Below, in pieces: positions 6,427-13,963 of a stretch of 31,224 nucleotides of DNA. The stretch is from an uncultured Thomasclavelia sp. Its GTDB lineage: Bacteria; Bacillota_I; Bacilli_A; Erysipelotrichales; Coprobacillaceae. The stretch spans positions 1 to 31,224 of the forward strand of contig CAJUOR010000018.1 of NCBI GenBank assembly GCA_910588165.1, in the 5' to 3' direction. Both the position numbers and the translations under genes were made by a program. Numbering within the stretch: the first letter of the stretch is position 1; every line of letters begins with the position of its first letter. The notes under the pieces were generated by a model. It saw nothing but the letters and a program-made list of their open reading frames with translations, ran no database searches and had not been told where the DNA came from.

Positions 6427-8589
6427 ATGAAAATTATTAAACGCGACGGACACGTTGTGGACTATAGTCCAGACAAAATCGCATTGGCTATCGGGAAAGC
6501 GAATGCCGAAGTACGTGAAGAGGATAGGGTATCTGATATTCAGATTAAAAATATTATCAAATATATTGAAAGCCTAGGTAAAAAGAGAATCCTAGTGGAA
6601 GATATTCAAGATATTATCGAAATGAAGTTGATGGCTTCAGGTAAGTATAATCTTGCTAAGAAGTATATTACTTATCGTTATACTAGAGAATTGGTTAGAA
6701 AAGCCAATACAACTGACTTGGCAATTAAAGAATTGATCGAAGGGGAAAGCGACTATTGGAATAATGAAAATTCCAATAAAAACGCTAAAGTTGTTACAAC
6801 GCAACGAGATTACTTAGCCGGTATTACAAGTACAGATATTACACGCCGTTTCTTGTTGCCTGAGGATATTGTTCAAGCGCATGATGAAGGGATTATTCAC
6901 TTCCATGATGCCGATTATTTTGCTCAAAACGCTTTACATAACTGCGATTTGATTAATTTGGAAGATATGTTGCAAAACGGAACCAATATCAATGGCGTTA
7001 TGATTGAAAAGCCACATCGTTTTTTAACAGCTATGACAATCGCAACTCAATTGATTACAGCCGTAGCTTCCAGCCAATACGGTGGGGCAACAATTACCAT
7101 GACACATTTAGCACCTTTTGTTCGTGATAGTTACCACTACTACTTAAATAGATATAAAAAACGTGGATTGAATGAAGAGGAATGTGTTAAGTTTGCAAAG
7201 GAAGATTTAGCTAAAGAAATTACCGATGGAGTGCAGACATTCCAATATCAAATCAACTCTATGACAACGACTAATGGACAAGCGCCATTCTTAAGTGTAT
7301 GTTTATACTTAGGTGAAACAGACGAATATAAAGAAGAATTAGCGATGATTATTGAAGAAGTCTTGAAACAGCGTACAATGGGTATGAAAAATGAAAAAGG
7401 TGTTTATATTACACCGGCTTTCCCTAAATTGTTGTATGTGTTAGAAGAAGACAATATTCACGAAAATAGTCCTTACTGGTATTTAACAGAATTAGCAGCT
7501 GTATGTACAGCTAAACGTATGGTACCTGACTATATTTCCGAAAAAGTTATGAAGGAAATGAAGGTTGACAAAAACGGTGATGCGCAATGTTATCCATGTA
7601 TGGGGTGTCGTTCATTCTTGACACCATATGTCAATAATGAAGGGAAAGCTCAATATTACGGACGTTTTAATCAGGGGGTTGTTACGATTAACTTAGTTGA
7701 TGCGGCTTTATCTTCTGATGGTGATATCAATAAATTCTGGGAAATCATGGAAGATAGATTAGAGATGTGCCATCGAGCTTTACAGATTAGACATAAACGT
7801 TTAAGCAAGGTTACAAGCGATGTTGCTCCGATTTTATGGCAACATGGAGCTTTGGCTCGTTTAGAAAAAGGGCAAAGTATTCATGATTTATTACATAACG
7901 GTTACTCAACGATTTCTTTAGGTTATGCAGGGTTATACGAATGTGTTAAATTTATGACAGGACATAGCCATACAGATAATGGGATTGGTAAAGAATTTGC
8001 GATTGAAGTGATGCAAAAGTTAAATGATAAATGTACTGAATGGAAAGTGGCAGAGGAAATTGATTACAGTGTTTACGGTACACCAATCGAATCTACAACT
8101 TATAAATTCGCCAAATGTTTAAAAGATCGTTTTGGTACAATTAAAGGCATTACAGATAGAGATTATATTACAAACTCTTATCATGTACCTGTATTTGAAG
8201 AAATTGATGCGTTCACTAAATTGAAGTTAGAAAGTGAATTCCAAAAATTAAGTCCGGGAGGAGCGGTTTCTTATGTGGAAACACCTAACTTAACTAATAA
8301 CTTACCGGCTGTTATGGAAATTATTAAGTTTATCTACGATAACATTATGTATGCGGAGTTGAACACAAAATCAGATTATTGCCAAGTATGTGGGTTTGAC
8401 GGTGAAATGATGATTGATGATAATATGGAATGGTATTGTCCAAACTGTGGTAATCAAGATCATGATAAACTTAATGTAGCCAGAAGAACTTGCGGTTACA
8501 TTGGCAGTAACTTCTGGAACAAAGGAAGAACACAGGAAATTAAAGAACGTGTTTTACATATCGACAATAAAGATTTTGACGGTGAATAA
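6427..8589 (+). CDS. nrdD: Anaerobic ribonucleoside-triphosphate reductase (class III)
   Basis: This glycyl-radical enzyme reduces ribonucleoside triphosphates to deoxynucleotides without oxygen. The 720-residue protein opens with an ATP-cone allosteric domain (about 1-90, KIIKRDGHVVDYSPDKIALAI). The catalytic ten-stranded barrel follows. Near the C-terminus four cysteines (Cys652, 655, 671, 674) form the zinc site. The RTCGYIGSN motif carries the radical glycine, probably Gly690. Length and motifs fit an active full-length enzyme. The ATG follows a strong GAGGAGG site. nrdG starts 2 bases after the stop, so reductase and activase are made together. Its presence indicates that the organism makes DNA precursors anaerobically. 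Control by the divergent Crp/Fnr-family protein is likely. Confidence 0.97.
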   Translation: MKIIKRDGHVVDYSPDKIALAIGKANAEVREEDRVSDIQIKNIIKYIESLGKKRILVEDIQDIIEMKLMASGKYNLAKKYITYRYTRELVRKANTTDLAIKELIEGESDYWNNENSNKNAKVVTTQRDYLAGITSTDITRRFLLPEDIVQAHDEGIIHFHDADYFAQNALHNCDLINLEDMLQNGTNINGVMIEKPHRFLTAMTIATQLITAVASSQYGGATITMTHLAPFVRDSYHYYLNRYKKRGLNEEECVKFAKEDLAKEITDGVQTFQYQINSMTTTNGQAPFLSVCLYLGETDEYKEELAMIIEEVLKQRTMGMKNEKGVYITPAFPKLLYVLEEDNIHENSPYWYLTELAAVCTAKRMVPDYISEKVMKEMKVDKNGDAQCYPCMGCRSFLTPYVNNEGKAQYYGRFNQGVVTINLVDAALSSDGDINKFWEIMEDRLEMCHRALQIRHKRLSKVTSDVAPILWQHGALARLEKGQSIHDLLHNGYSTISLGYAGLYECVKFMTGHSHTDNGIGKEFAIEVMQKLNDKCTEWKVAEEIDYSVYGTPIESTTYKFAKCLKDRFGTIKGITDRDYITNSYHVPVFEEIDAFTKLKLESEFQKLSPGGAVSYVETPNLTNNLPAVMEIIKFIYDNIMYAELNTKSDYCQVCGFDGEMMIDDNMEWYCPNCGNQDHDKLNVARRTCGYIGSNFWNKGRTQEIKERVLHIDNKDFDGE

Positions 8590-8591
8590 CG

Positions 8592-9092
8592 ATGAGATAT
8601 CATAAAATCAGAAAAATGGATATATCAAATGGACCCGGTGTCAGAGTATCTATCTTTATGCAAGGTTGCTCATTTCATTGCCCTAGTTGTTTTAATCCGG
8701 AAACACATGATTTTCGAGGTGGCAAGGAATTTACAGATGAAACTATAAATAGCGTTTTAGAACTATGCGAAAAGGAATATATTGTAGGCTTATCGATTTT
8801 AGGCGGTGAGCCACTTCACCCAAGAAATATTGAAGGTACAACTAAACTAGCGAAGGCTTTCAAAGATAAATTTCCTGAGAAAAATTTATGGGTATGGACA
8901 GGTTTCCTATTTGATAAGGATTTTGAAAACAATGAAGTTTTCAAGTATATTGATGTTTTAATTGATGGTTTGTTTGTGGAAGAACTCCATGATTTCCGTT
9001 TAGAGTGGCGTGGCTCATCAAATCAACGTGTCATTGATGTTCAGGCGTCATTGAAGGCTAAGGAAGTAGTTTTACTTCCTGTGAAAAACTAG
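8592..9092 (+). CDS. nrdG: Anaerobic ribonucleotide reductase activating protein (radical SAM)
   Basis: This 166-residue radical-SAM activase uses a [4Fe-4S] cluster and S-adenosylmethionine to generate the glycyl radical on NrdD. The cluster motif CX3CX2C is at Cys26, Cys30 and Cys33 (GCSFHCPSCFN). The conserved LGGEP motif (about residues 65-69) binds the SAM amino group. The N-terminus DISNGPGVRVSIFMQG is typical of NrdG. The gene begins 2 bases after the nrdD stop and the pair ends at a terminator at 9097-9130. It is full length and intact. Confidence 0.96.
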   Translation: MRYHKIRKMDISNGPGVRVSIFMQGCSFHCPSCFNPETHDFRGGKEFTDETINSVLELCEKEYIVGLSILGGEPLHPRNIEGTTKLAKAFKDKFPEKNLWVWTGFLFDKDFENNEVFKYIDVLIDGLFVEELHDFRLEWRGSSNQRVIDVQASLKAKEVVLLPVKN

Positions 9093-9096
9093 AATG

Positions 9097-9130
9097 AACT
9101 CTCTGCTTATTTAAACGGGCAGAGGGTTTT
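9097..9130 (+). terminator. Terminator after nrdG
   Basis: AACTCTCTGC pairs with GCAGAGGGTT (one G-T pair) across a 12-base loop, ending in a short T run. It starts 5 bases after the nrdG stop. Confidence 0.7.
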
Positions 9131-9165
9131 GTGCTAGTTTGAATAATTATTTGAGGGGTGTAATC

Positions 9166-9848
9166 ATGATAGAAGATGTAAAGAAGCAAGTGTATCAATT
9201 ATTAAACGATGATAGTTCGGGTCATGGTATGGATCATGTGAATAGAGTATTAGCGCTGTCTTTGAAATTTGCGGAAATAGAAAATGCTAATCAAGAGGTG
9301 GTGGCTTTAATAGCTTTACTACATGATGTTGATGACTACAAATTATTTGGCATTGAAAGTGCCATAAATTTAACGAACGCTAAAAAAATTTTAAATCATT
9401 GTTTAGTTGAAGCCTCCATTCAAGAACAGATTTTAAATACCATAAAAACGATTGGTTATAGTAAAAGATTAAGTAATATTCAGCCTAAAACACTTGAAGG
9501 CATGATTGTATCTGATGCCGATATGTGCGATAGTATCGGGGCTACGGGAATACTTCGCAGTTATCAATATAACTTAGCGCATCAGCGGGTATTTTTCGAT
9601 AAAGATACATATCCCGAATTAGATATGTCCCAAGAAAGTTACATGGCGAAAAAGATGGGACGGTTGTAACCCATATGTTTGAAAAGCTATTAAGGCTCAA
9701 AGACTTAATGTTGACTGATGCCGGAAAAAAAGAGGTAGAGAAAAGACATCAGTTTATGCTCGAGTTTCTTTATCGCTTTTTCAAAGAGGAAAATGCAGTG
9801 GATTGGATTGCTTATTTAGACGATTATTTAATTAAAAATTCTATATAG
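9166..9848 (+). pseudogene. HD-domain phosphohydrolase, split by a -1 frameshift
   Basis: The ATG at 9166 follows GAGGGG by 7 bases; a longer frame from 9139 has no such site. The first frame encodes an HD-superfamily metal-dependent phosphohydrolase: GHGMDHVNRV with His24, then LLHDVDD with His53-Asp54, and a later SDADMCDSIGATGI segment. It ends early at 9667-9669. The next frame continues at once from about 9651 as KDGTVVTHMFEKLLRLKDLMLTDAGKK and runs to TAG at 9846. This EKLLxLKDLMLT segment is the normal C-terminal helix bundle of this family. One extra A in the A5 run at 9649-9653 would join them into 227 residues (MAKKDGTVVTHMFEK). It could be a recent mutation, a sequencing error, or programmed slippage on GAAAAAG, which is a poor slippery site. 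The substrate is unknown. Confidence 0.75.
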
Positions 9849-9869
9849 GAATAGTTTTCGAGGAGAGAT

Positions 9870-10754
9870 ATGATGCAGATTGTTCAGGTTTTAAATGAAA
9901 AGCAAGATTTTTCTTATACAGAAGTGATTATTGCCGATGGCATATTAAAGAAAGGCATGGACTTTGAGAAGTCAAGTGCTAGAAAAATAGCTAAAGAAAT
10001 TCATGTTGCGCCTTCAACACTCGTACGCTTTTGTCAAAAATTAGGCTTTCAAGGTTTTAATGATTTTAAAGAAGCTTACCTTAAAGAGTTAAACTATACC
10101 CATAGTCATTTTATGCATATTGATGCCAATTATCCTTTTGCACCTCAAGATAAAAATGTGGTTATTGCGCATAAAATCGGACAACTTTATCACGAGTGTA
10201 TTGATGATGTTTTAAATCTTTTAAGCCATGATGATTTACAAAAAGCTCTTCGTCTTTTAAATAACGCAAAAACAATCTGTCTAGTTTCTTCGGGTGTCCA
10301 AAGTGAAATAGCACAGACGTTTAAAGATAAGATGCTTAAAATCGGTAAATGTGTAATTGTGGAAACAAAGATGGATCAAGCATTTTACCATGCCTGTTAC
10401 TGTGATCAAACATGGGCTTTTGTTATGATTTCTTATTCAGGTGAAACAGAGGTAACTTTACGTGTTGCTAAGAAGATAAAGGCAAAAAATATTCCCATGT
10501 TGGCATTGTGTGCTTATGGAAAAAGCCCGCTGTCTACCATGGCAGATGTCGTTTTAAATGTATCTACCAGGGAAAAGTTAGTTGAGAATTTAGGGAATTT
10601 TGGAATGAATATCTCGACTCTATTGATTTTAGATATTCTATATGCGAATCTTTTTAATCAAAATCCCAATCAAAATCTCTTAGACAAAATTGAAGCCAGT
10701 CATGAATTTGAGTTGTATCGTCGTTCAGAAAATGAAGTGTTAAAAGATAGATAA
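9870..10754 (+). CDS. MurR/RpiR-family transcriptional regulator (HTH plus SIS)
   Basis: This is the second RpiR-type regulator in the window, 294 residues long. The HTH_6 domain covers about residues 1-78 (SSARKIAKEIHVAPSTLVRFCQKLGFQGFNDFKEAYLKEL). The SIS domain covers about 125-260 (ICLVSSGVQSEIAQTFKDKMLKIGK, WAFVMISYSGETEVTLRVAKKIKAKNIPMLALC). The SYSGET motif is the sugar-phosphate loop. AGGAG lies 4 bases before the first ATG (9870) and 7 before the second (9873), so 9873 may be the real start. It follows the broken HD gene by 21 bases and is followed by a terminator. No sugar gene adjoins it, so the regulon cannot be named. Confidence 0.85.
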   Translation: MMQIVQVLNEKQDFSYTEVIIADGILKKGMDFEKSSARKIAKEIHVAPSTLVRFCQKLGFQGFNDFKEAYLKELNYTHSHFMHIDANYPFAPQDKNVVIAHKIGQLYHECIDDVLNLLSHDDLQKALRLLNNAKTICLVSSGVQSEIAQTFKDKMLKIGKCVIVETKMDQAFYHACYCDQTWAFVMISYSGETEVTLRVAKKIKAKNIPMLALCAYGKSPLSTMADVVLNVSTREKLVENLGNFGMNISTLLILDILYANLFNQNPNQNLLDKIEASHEFELYRRSENEVLKDR

Positions 10755-10791
10755 TAGGCGAACAGGATAAGAACACTGTTGCCTATTTTTT
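10753..10791 (+). terminator. Terminator after the second RpiR gene
   Basis: AATAGGC plus AACAG pair with CTGTT plus GCCTATT, with a single bulged G, followed by six T. The stem begins within the stop codon region of the regulator. Part of the 3' arm can also pair with 10814-10822 (see findings). Confidence 0.75.
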
Positions 10792-10897
10792 CTTTATAGG
10801 AAACAATTTAGACAACAGTGTTTCAAAATAAGGAAAGGCACTAGTCAAGTAATGGCATGATGTGGATAATGGAATTGTGAAAGAGAGGATGGTCGAA

Positions 10898-11536
10898 ATG
10901 TATCGTTATTTTCCTAGCTGTAATTTTAATATCGCAAGTCCAAAGTCAAGTAAAGCGTTAAGAATGTTTTTGAAAGAAAGAATGCCGGTTGCCGGTTGTT
11001 GTCGTTTTGATAAGACAGTATTTGAAAAAGGAGATAAAGCTATCGTCGTTTGTCAGGCGTGTAGAGATGTTTTATCAGATAAGGTGGATATTGTTTCTTT
11101 ATATGAATATTTAGATTTAGATGATAGTTTTGAATGGCCGGATTATCAAGGAATAAAGATGAATTTACAAGACTGTTTTAGAGATCGGAACTATCCTAAA
11201 GTCCATGAAGCTGTTCGCCATATTTTAAATAAAATGCATATTGAGGTTGTTGAAATAGAACATAATCAAACTCAAGCCGATTTTTGCGGGACTCTACATT
11301 ACGAGCCTAAAAGTGAGGCGTTGAAAGAAGTGTTAAAAGCATATCCAAACGTTAAAATTTCAAAGTTACCAATAGAAATTCAAGAGGCTTTAATGCAAGA
11401 GCACATCGCTTTGTATGAATGTGAGTATGTGATTGTAGACTGTAATCGTTGTAAAAAGGGGATTGAATTAGGCGGTGGAAAAGCCGTTCACCTTATTGAT
11501 TTAATTTTTGGAAATACGGATATTGCTTATAAGTAA
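10898..11536 (+). CDS. Cysteine-rich protein with two CCG-like half domains
   Basis: I do not know a named function for this 212-residue protein. The start at ATG 10898 is chosen because GAGAGG lies 9 bases upstream; an upstream GTG (10862) has no site. The spacing of cysteines resembles the CCG domain of heterodisulfide reductase subunit B and LutA/GlpC-type proteins. First half: Cys8, then Cys34-Cys35, then Cys52-x2-Cys55 (SCNFN, GCCRFD, VCQACRD). Second half: Cys93 (QDCFRDRNYPKVHEAVRHIL), Cys130-Gly (FCGT), then Cys182-x2-Cys185 (DCNRCKKG). In HdrB such motifs bind an unusual iron-sulfur cluster or zinc. It is probably cytoplasmic, with no signal or membrane segment. It stands alone between two terminators, so context gives no partner. 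The redox role is inference. Confidence 0.65.
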   Translation: MYRYFPSCNFNIASPKSSKALRMFLKERMPVAGCCRFDKTVFEKGDKAIVVCQACRDVLSDKVDIVSLYEYLDLDDSFEWPDYQGIKMNLQDCFRDRNYPKVHEAVRHILNKMHIEVVEIEHNQTQADFCGTLHYEPKSEALKEVLKAYPNVKISKLPIEIQEALMQEHIALYECEYVIVDCNRCKKGIELGGGKAVHLIDLIFGNTDIAYK

Positions 11537-11554
11537 ATGCTTTGTATAGAAAAT

Positions 11555-11583
11555 TGTAGCTTTAAAAGAGGCTACATTTTTTT
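11555..11583 (+). terminator. Terminator after the CCG-like gene
   Basis: TGTAGC and GCTACA flank a 10-base loop and are followed by seven T. The region from here to 11700 shows no gene; one 37-codon frame there lacks a ribosome binding site. Confidence 0.75.
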
Positions 11584-11708
11584 GATATTAGTTTTTGTAA
11601 TTTAGATTTTATGGGGTGAAAAAGCGTTTAGGGTAATTTGATTATGATTGACAAATCCTTTGGCATAAGATGGGAGGCTTGTTTTTATAGGAAACATATC
11701 ATAAAAAA

Positions 11709-11728
11709 TCGCTTCTTAACAGAAGCGA
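11709..11728 (-). terminator. Terminator of the ECF transporter gene
   Basis: On the minus strand TCGCTTCT, loop GTTA and AGAAGCGA form a perfect 8-bp stem followed by TTTTTT. It lies 23 bases beyond the stop codon. Confidence 0.8.
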
Positions 11729-11750
11729 CAAAAGTTATAACTAAAGAATA

Positions 11751-12287
11751 TTAGATATTTTTAAATTTTATAATCTTAGCTTTATCCAAAGCAATCATGA
11801 TGATAGGAACAATAACTAATTGAGCAATAATACCCGGAATAGCATTTAATAAAGCCCCTGCCATAAACATTTGAACGGTAAAAGCACTACCGGTGAAGTT
11901 TAAAATTATTATTTGGACAATACCCCAAACAATTCTTCCGATAATCATCGCACTTAATAATGATATATAAATAGTTGTAACTGTTTGTTTTTTGACACGT
12001 GTATAAATATAACCGGCAACTAAGCCATAAGTGGCTAATTCAAAAGCCATAGCAATAGCTGTCAACATTGGTGGCATACCAAACATTAAGTGACGAAGTA
12101 TTGGCACGATTGCACCAACCGTTAAACCATATTGCCAACCACAGATTAAACCGGTAAGGAAAACGGGAAAGTGCATAGGTAAAAGCATACTTCCGATTTG
12201 AGGAATTTGACCTGTGAAGAATGGTAAAACTAAGGCTAAGGCAATAAACATGGCGGATAAAGTCATGTTACGAGTTGTTTTATTCAT
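11751..12287 (-). CDS. ECF transporter S component (vitamin-type substrate-binding membrane subunit)
   Basis: This 178-residue, roughly six-helix membrane protein starts at ATG 12287, with AAAGGAG 8 bases upstream. A frame extending to 12359 crosses the promoter and is rejected. The opening TRNMTLSAMFIALALVLPFF is the typical S-component start, where the TLSAMFIALALV helix contacts the shared EcfT subunit. MLLPMHFPVFLTGLICGWQYGLTVGAIVPILRHLMFGMPP is a characteristic middle segment of a widespread uncharacterised S family. S components capture a vitamin or metal and depend on shared EcfA, EcfA' and EcfT subunits encoded elsewhere. No biosynthetic gene or visible riboswitch adjoins it, so the substrate cannot be named. 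The gene is monocistronic. Confidence 0.82.
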   Translation of the reverse strand: MNKTTRNMTLSAMFIALALVLPFFTGQIPQIGSMLLPMHFPVFLTGLICGWQYGLTVGAIVPILRHLMFGMPPMLTAIAMAFELATYGLVAGYIYTRVKKQTVTTIYISLLSAMIIGRIVWGIVQIIILNFTGSAFTVQMFMAGALLNAIPGIIAQLVIVPIIMIALDKAKIIKFKNI

Positions 12288-12333
12288 AATTAAATCTCCT
12301 TTCAATATCTGGATTGTCGATTGACACTTATAC

Positions 12334-12364
12334 ATGATAAACCTTAGACTATACTCCAAGTCAA
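12334..12364 (-). promoter_or_regulatory. Possible promoter of the ECF transporter gene
   Basis: On the minus strand TTGACT (12364-12359) is followed after 19 bases by TATCAT (12339-12334), or after 17 bases by TTTATC. The spacing of the better -10 is long. Between this and 12486 the DNA is AT-rich, with a small hairpin (AAAGCC/GGCTATTT near 12463-12488) and no gene. Confidence 0.4.
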
Positions 12365-12485
12365 GAATTTTTTGTTAGGGGAATAAAAATTTTTTTATAG
12401 GGGATTGTTTGTTTTCGATTTAAGTCGATTTATTTTAATTCTTTGAGAGCTAAAAGTGTTACGAAAGCCATCTAACTTCGGCTAT

Positions 12486-12514
12486 TTTACTTGTATTTTA
12501 GCACTATTTATGAT
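12486..12514 (+). promoter_or_regulatory. Promoter of the lysine operon
   Basis: TTTACT (12486-12491) and TATGAT (12509-12514) are separated by exactly 17 bases. Transcription should start near 12521, just before the 5' strand of riboswitch helix P1. Confidence 0.6.
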
Positions 12515-12520
12515 AATATC

Positions 12521-12690
12521 AACTCAGATAGAGGTGCGGGGTTTAAGAAGCTTGAATATAAGAAGGGTGCAACCTATTCAAGCCTAGGAAAATCCGCCGA
12601 AATAGATCTTGTTTTGCACGCTTGTTCTATTGGGCGCATTTGAGAATATCAATGCGACTGTCATTGCATAGGCAATGGAGGGCTATCATT
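12521..12690 (+). ncRNA. Lysine riboswitch (L box)
   Basis: This leader lies between a promoter and lysC. It has the L-box core AGAGGTGCG (12530-12538) and GCCGAAA (12596-12602). Five helices are readable. P1 is GATAG 12527-12531 with CTATC 12683-12687. P2 is GCTTGAATA with TATTCAAGC (about 12550-12583). P3 runs about 12602-12630. P4 is GCGCATTTGA with TCAATGCG (about 12633-12656). P5 is CATTGC with GGCAATG (about 12662-12677). Lysine binding should stabilise P1. The downstream genes are lysine biosynthetic, as expected. Confidence 0.93.
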
Positions 12691-12732
12691 GTTGAGAGTT
12701 TTTTTGTCGCAATGATAGTTTTGCGACTTTTT
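12683..12732 (+). terminator. Riboswitch-controlled terminator and competing anti-terminator
   Basis: Terminator: GTCGCAA (12706-12712) pairs with TTGCGAC (12721-12727), followed by five T. Anti-terminator: CTATCATTG (12683-12691) pairs with CAATGATAG (12710-12718), which removes part of the terminator's 5' arm. CTATC is also the 3' strand of P1. With lysine bound, P1 holds CTATC, the anti-terminator cannot form and transcription stops. Without lysine the reverse holds. Confidence 0.85.
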
Positions 12733-12753
12733 GTATATTGAGGGGGAAATTGC

Positions 12754-13947
12754 ATGAAAGTTTTAAAGTTCGGAGGAAGTTCGGTTGCGACCGTTGAAAA
12801 GATTAAAGGTATTGCAGCGTATTTAAAAGAGCGAACAAGTCAAGAAAAATTGGTGGTTGTTGTGTCTGCTATGGGTAAAACAACCAATGCCCTATTAGAT
12901 TTAGCTGCCAAGACAAGTAAACAACCTAATCAAAGAGAATTAGACCGTTTACTATCAACCGGCGAACAACAGACAATCGCCTTATTGGCGATGGCGCTTT
13001 GTGATATTGATGTACCCGCTATTTCTTTGACAGGTATCCAAGTGGGAATTCAGACAAGTGGAATTCATACTAAAAGTACCATTCGCAAAGTTGAAACAAC
13101 GGTTTTAGAAGAAAGCTTAGTCGAGCATGATGTTGTTATTGTAGCAGGATTCCAAGGCGTGAATCATCGCAATGATGTGACAACTTTAGGGCGTGGTGGC
13201 TCTGATACCACAGCTGTAGCTTTAGCGGCAGCTTTAGATTGCGATTGTGAAATTTATACAGATGTAGCCGGTGTTTATACAACAGATCCGCGAATTTATC
13301 CTGAAGCTAAAAAAATTTCTGAAATCTCTTATGAAGAAATGATGGAGATGTCCGCCTTAGGTTCTAAAGTCATGGAGCCAAGAAGCGTCGAGTTAGGGCA
13401 AAAATATGGTGTTAAAATTTATGTAGGAAAAACATTATCGAAAGAAAGAGGAACATATATTATGAAAAGCACAGAAATTACAGAAGAAAAAGTTATCAGC
13501 GCCGTAAGTGCGAACGATCGTATTATTCATGTTCAATTAGATAAGTTGGGTGGGGCGGCAAGTGAAGTCGCAAATGTCTTTAAAGTGATGAGTTCACATC
13601 ATGTGAATGTTGATATGATTAGTCATAATCTTAAACAAGAGGGTTGCCGTATTGAATTTACGTGCAATGAAGATGAAGAAGCTTTCTTAAAAGAGGGTTT
13701 GGCAGAGCTTCAAAAAGCTAATCCGGAAATGAAAGTGCGCTTAGATAAAGAAGTTTCTAAAATTTCTGTTGTCGGTATTGGAATGCGTAATGCCGTAGGT
13801 GTTGCAGCCGGTATTTTTGAAATTCTGGAAAAGAATAATATCCCGTTTTATCAGGTAACAACCTCAGAAATCAGTATTTCTTTGATTATTGAAACCAAAA
13901 ATAGTCCTTTGGCAGTTAAGACTATTTGTGAAACATATCAATTATAA
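12754..13947 (+). CDS. lysC: Aspartokinase, lysine-pathway isozyme
   Basis: This enzyme phosphorylates L-aspartate with ATP, the first step of the lysine/threonine/methionine pathway. It has 397 residues. The kinase domain covers about 1-235 with KFGGSSVA (5-12), the FQGVN and TTLGRGGSDTTA loops, and TDVAGVYTTDP. Two ACT domains follow from about 250 (VISAVSANDRIIHVQLDKL and ISVVGIGMRNAVGVAAGIFEIL), which confer amino-acid feedback. The first start has AGGGGG 7 bases upstream. An in-frame ATG at 13462 has AGAGGA 9 bases upstream and would give a 161-residue regulatory chain, like the beta subunit of Bacillus subtilis LysC. It is the first gene of the riboswitch-controlled operon. Lysine sensitivity is inferred from context. 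Confidence 0.95.
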   Translation: MKVLKFGGSSVATVEKIKGIAAYLKERTSQEKLVVVVSAMGKTTNALLDLAAKTSKQPNQRELDRLLSTGEQQTIALLAMALCDIDVPAISLTGIQVGIQTSGIHTKSTIRKVETTVLEESLVEHDVVIVAGFQGVNHRNDVTTLGRGGSDTTAVALAAALDCDCEIYTDVAGVYTTDPRIYPEAKKISEISYEEMMEMSALGSKVMEPRSVELGQKYGVKIYVGKTLSKERGTYIMKSTEITEEKVISAVSANDRIIHVQLDKLGGAASEVANVFKVMSSHHVNVDMISHNLKQEGCRIEFTCNEDEEAFLKEGLAELQKANPEMKVRLDKEVSKISVVGIGMRNAVGVAAGIFEILEKNNIPFYQVTTSEISISLIIETKNSPLAVKTICETYQL

Positions 13948-13963
13948 AAAGGAGAGAATTAGA

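Noticed and set aside
6307..6453. N-terminal extension of the Crp/Fnr-family protein by 49 residues
   Set aside because: It would read through the shared operator and promoter and into nrdD; ATG 6306 has a proper AGGTGAG site and the protein begins there like its family.
9649..9654. Programmed -1 frameshift signal in the HD gene
   Set aside because: GAAAAAG does not fit a good X-XXY-YYZ heptamer and no clear downstream stimulatory hairpin or upstream Shine-Dalgarno is visible; a one-base deletion or sequence error is simpler.
10795..11697. Shared segment TTTATAGGAAACA near 10795 and TTTTATAGGAAACA near 11685
   Set aside because: About 13 bases in AT-rich spacers; no symmetry and no common position relative to promoters, so chance is the simplest reading.
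11645..11758. A 37-codon frame starting MIDKSFG
   Set aside because: No ribosome binding site; its second half runs through the ECF gene terminator and it resembles nothing known.
13889..13963. Longer dapA start inside lysC
   Set aside because: AAGGAG directly precedes ATG 13964 and the DapA fold starts at MSILFEG.
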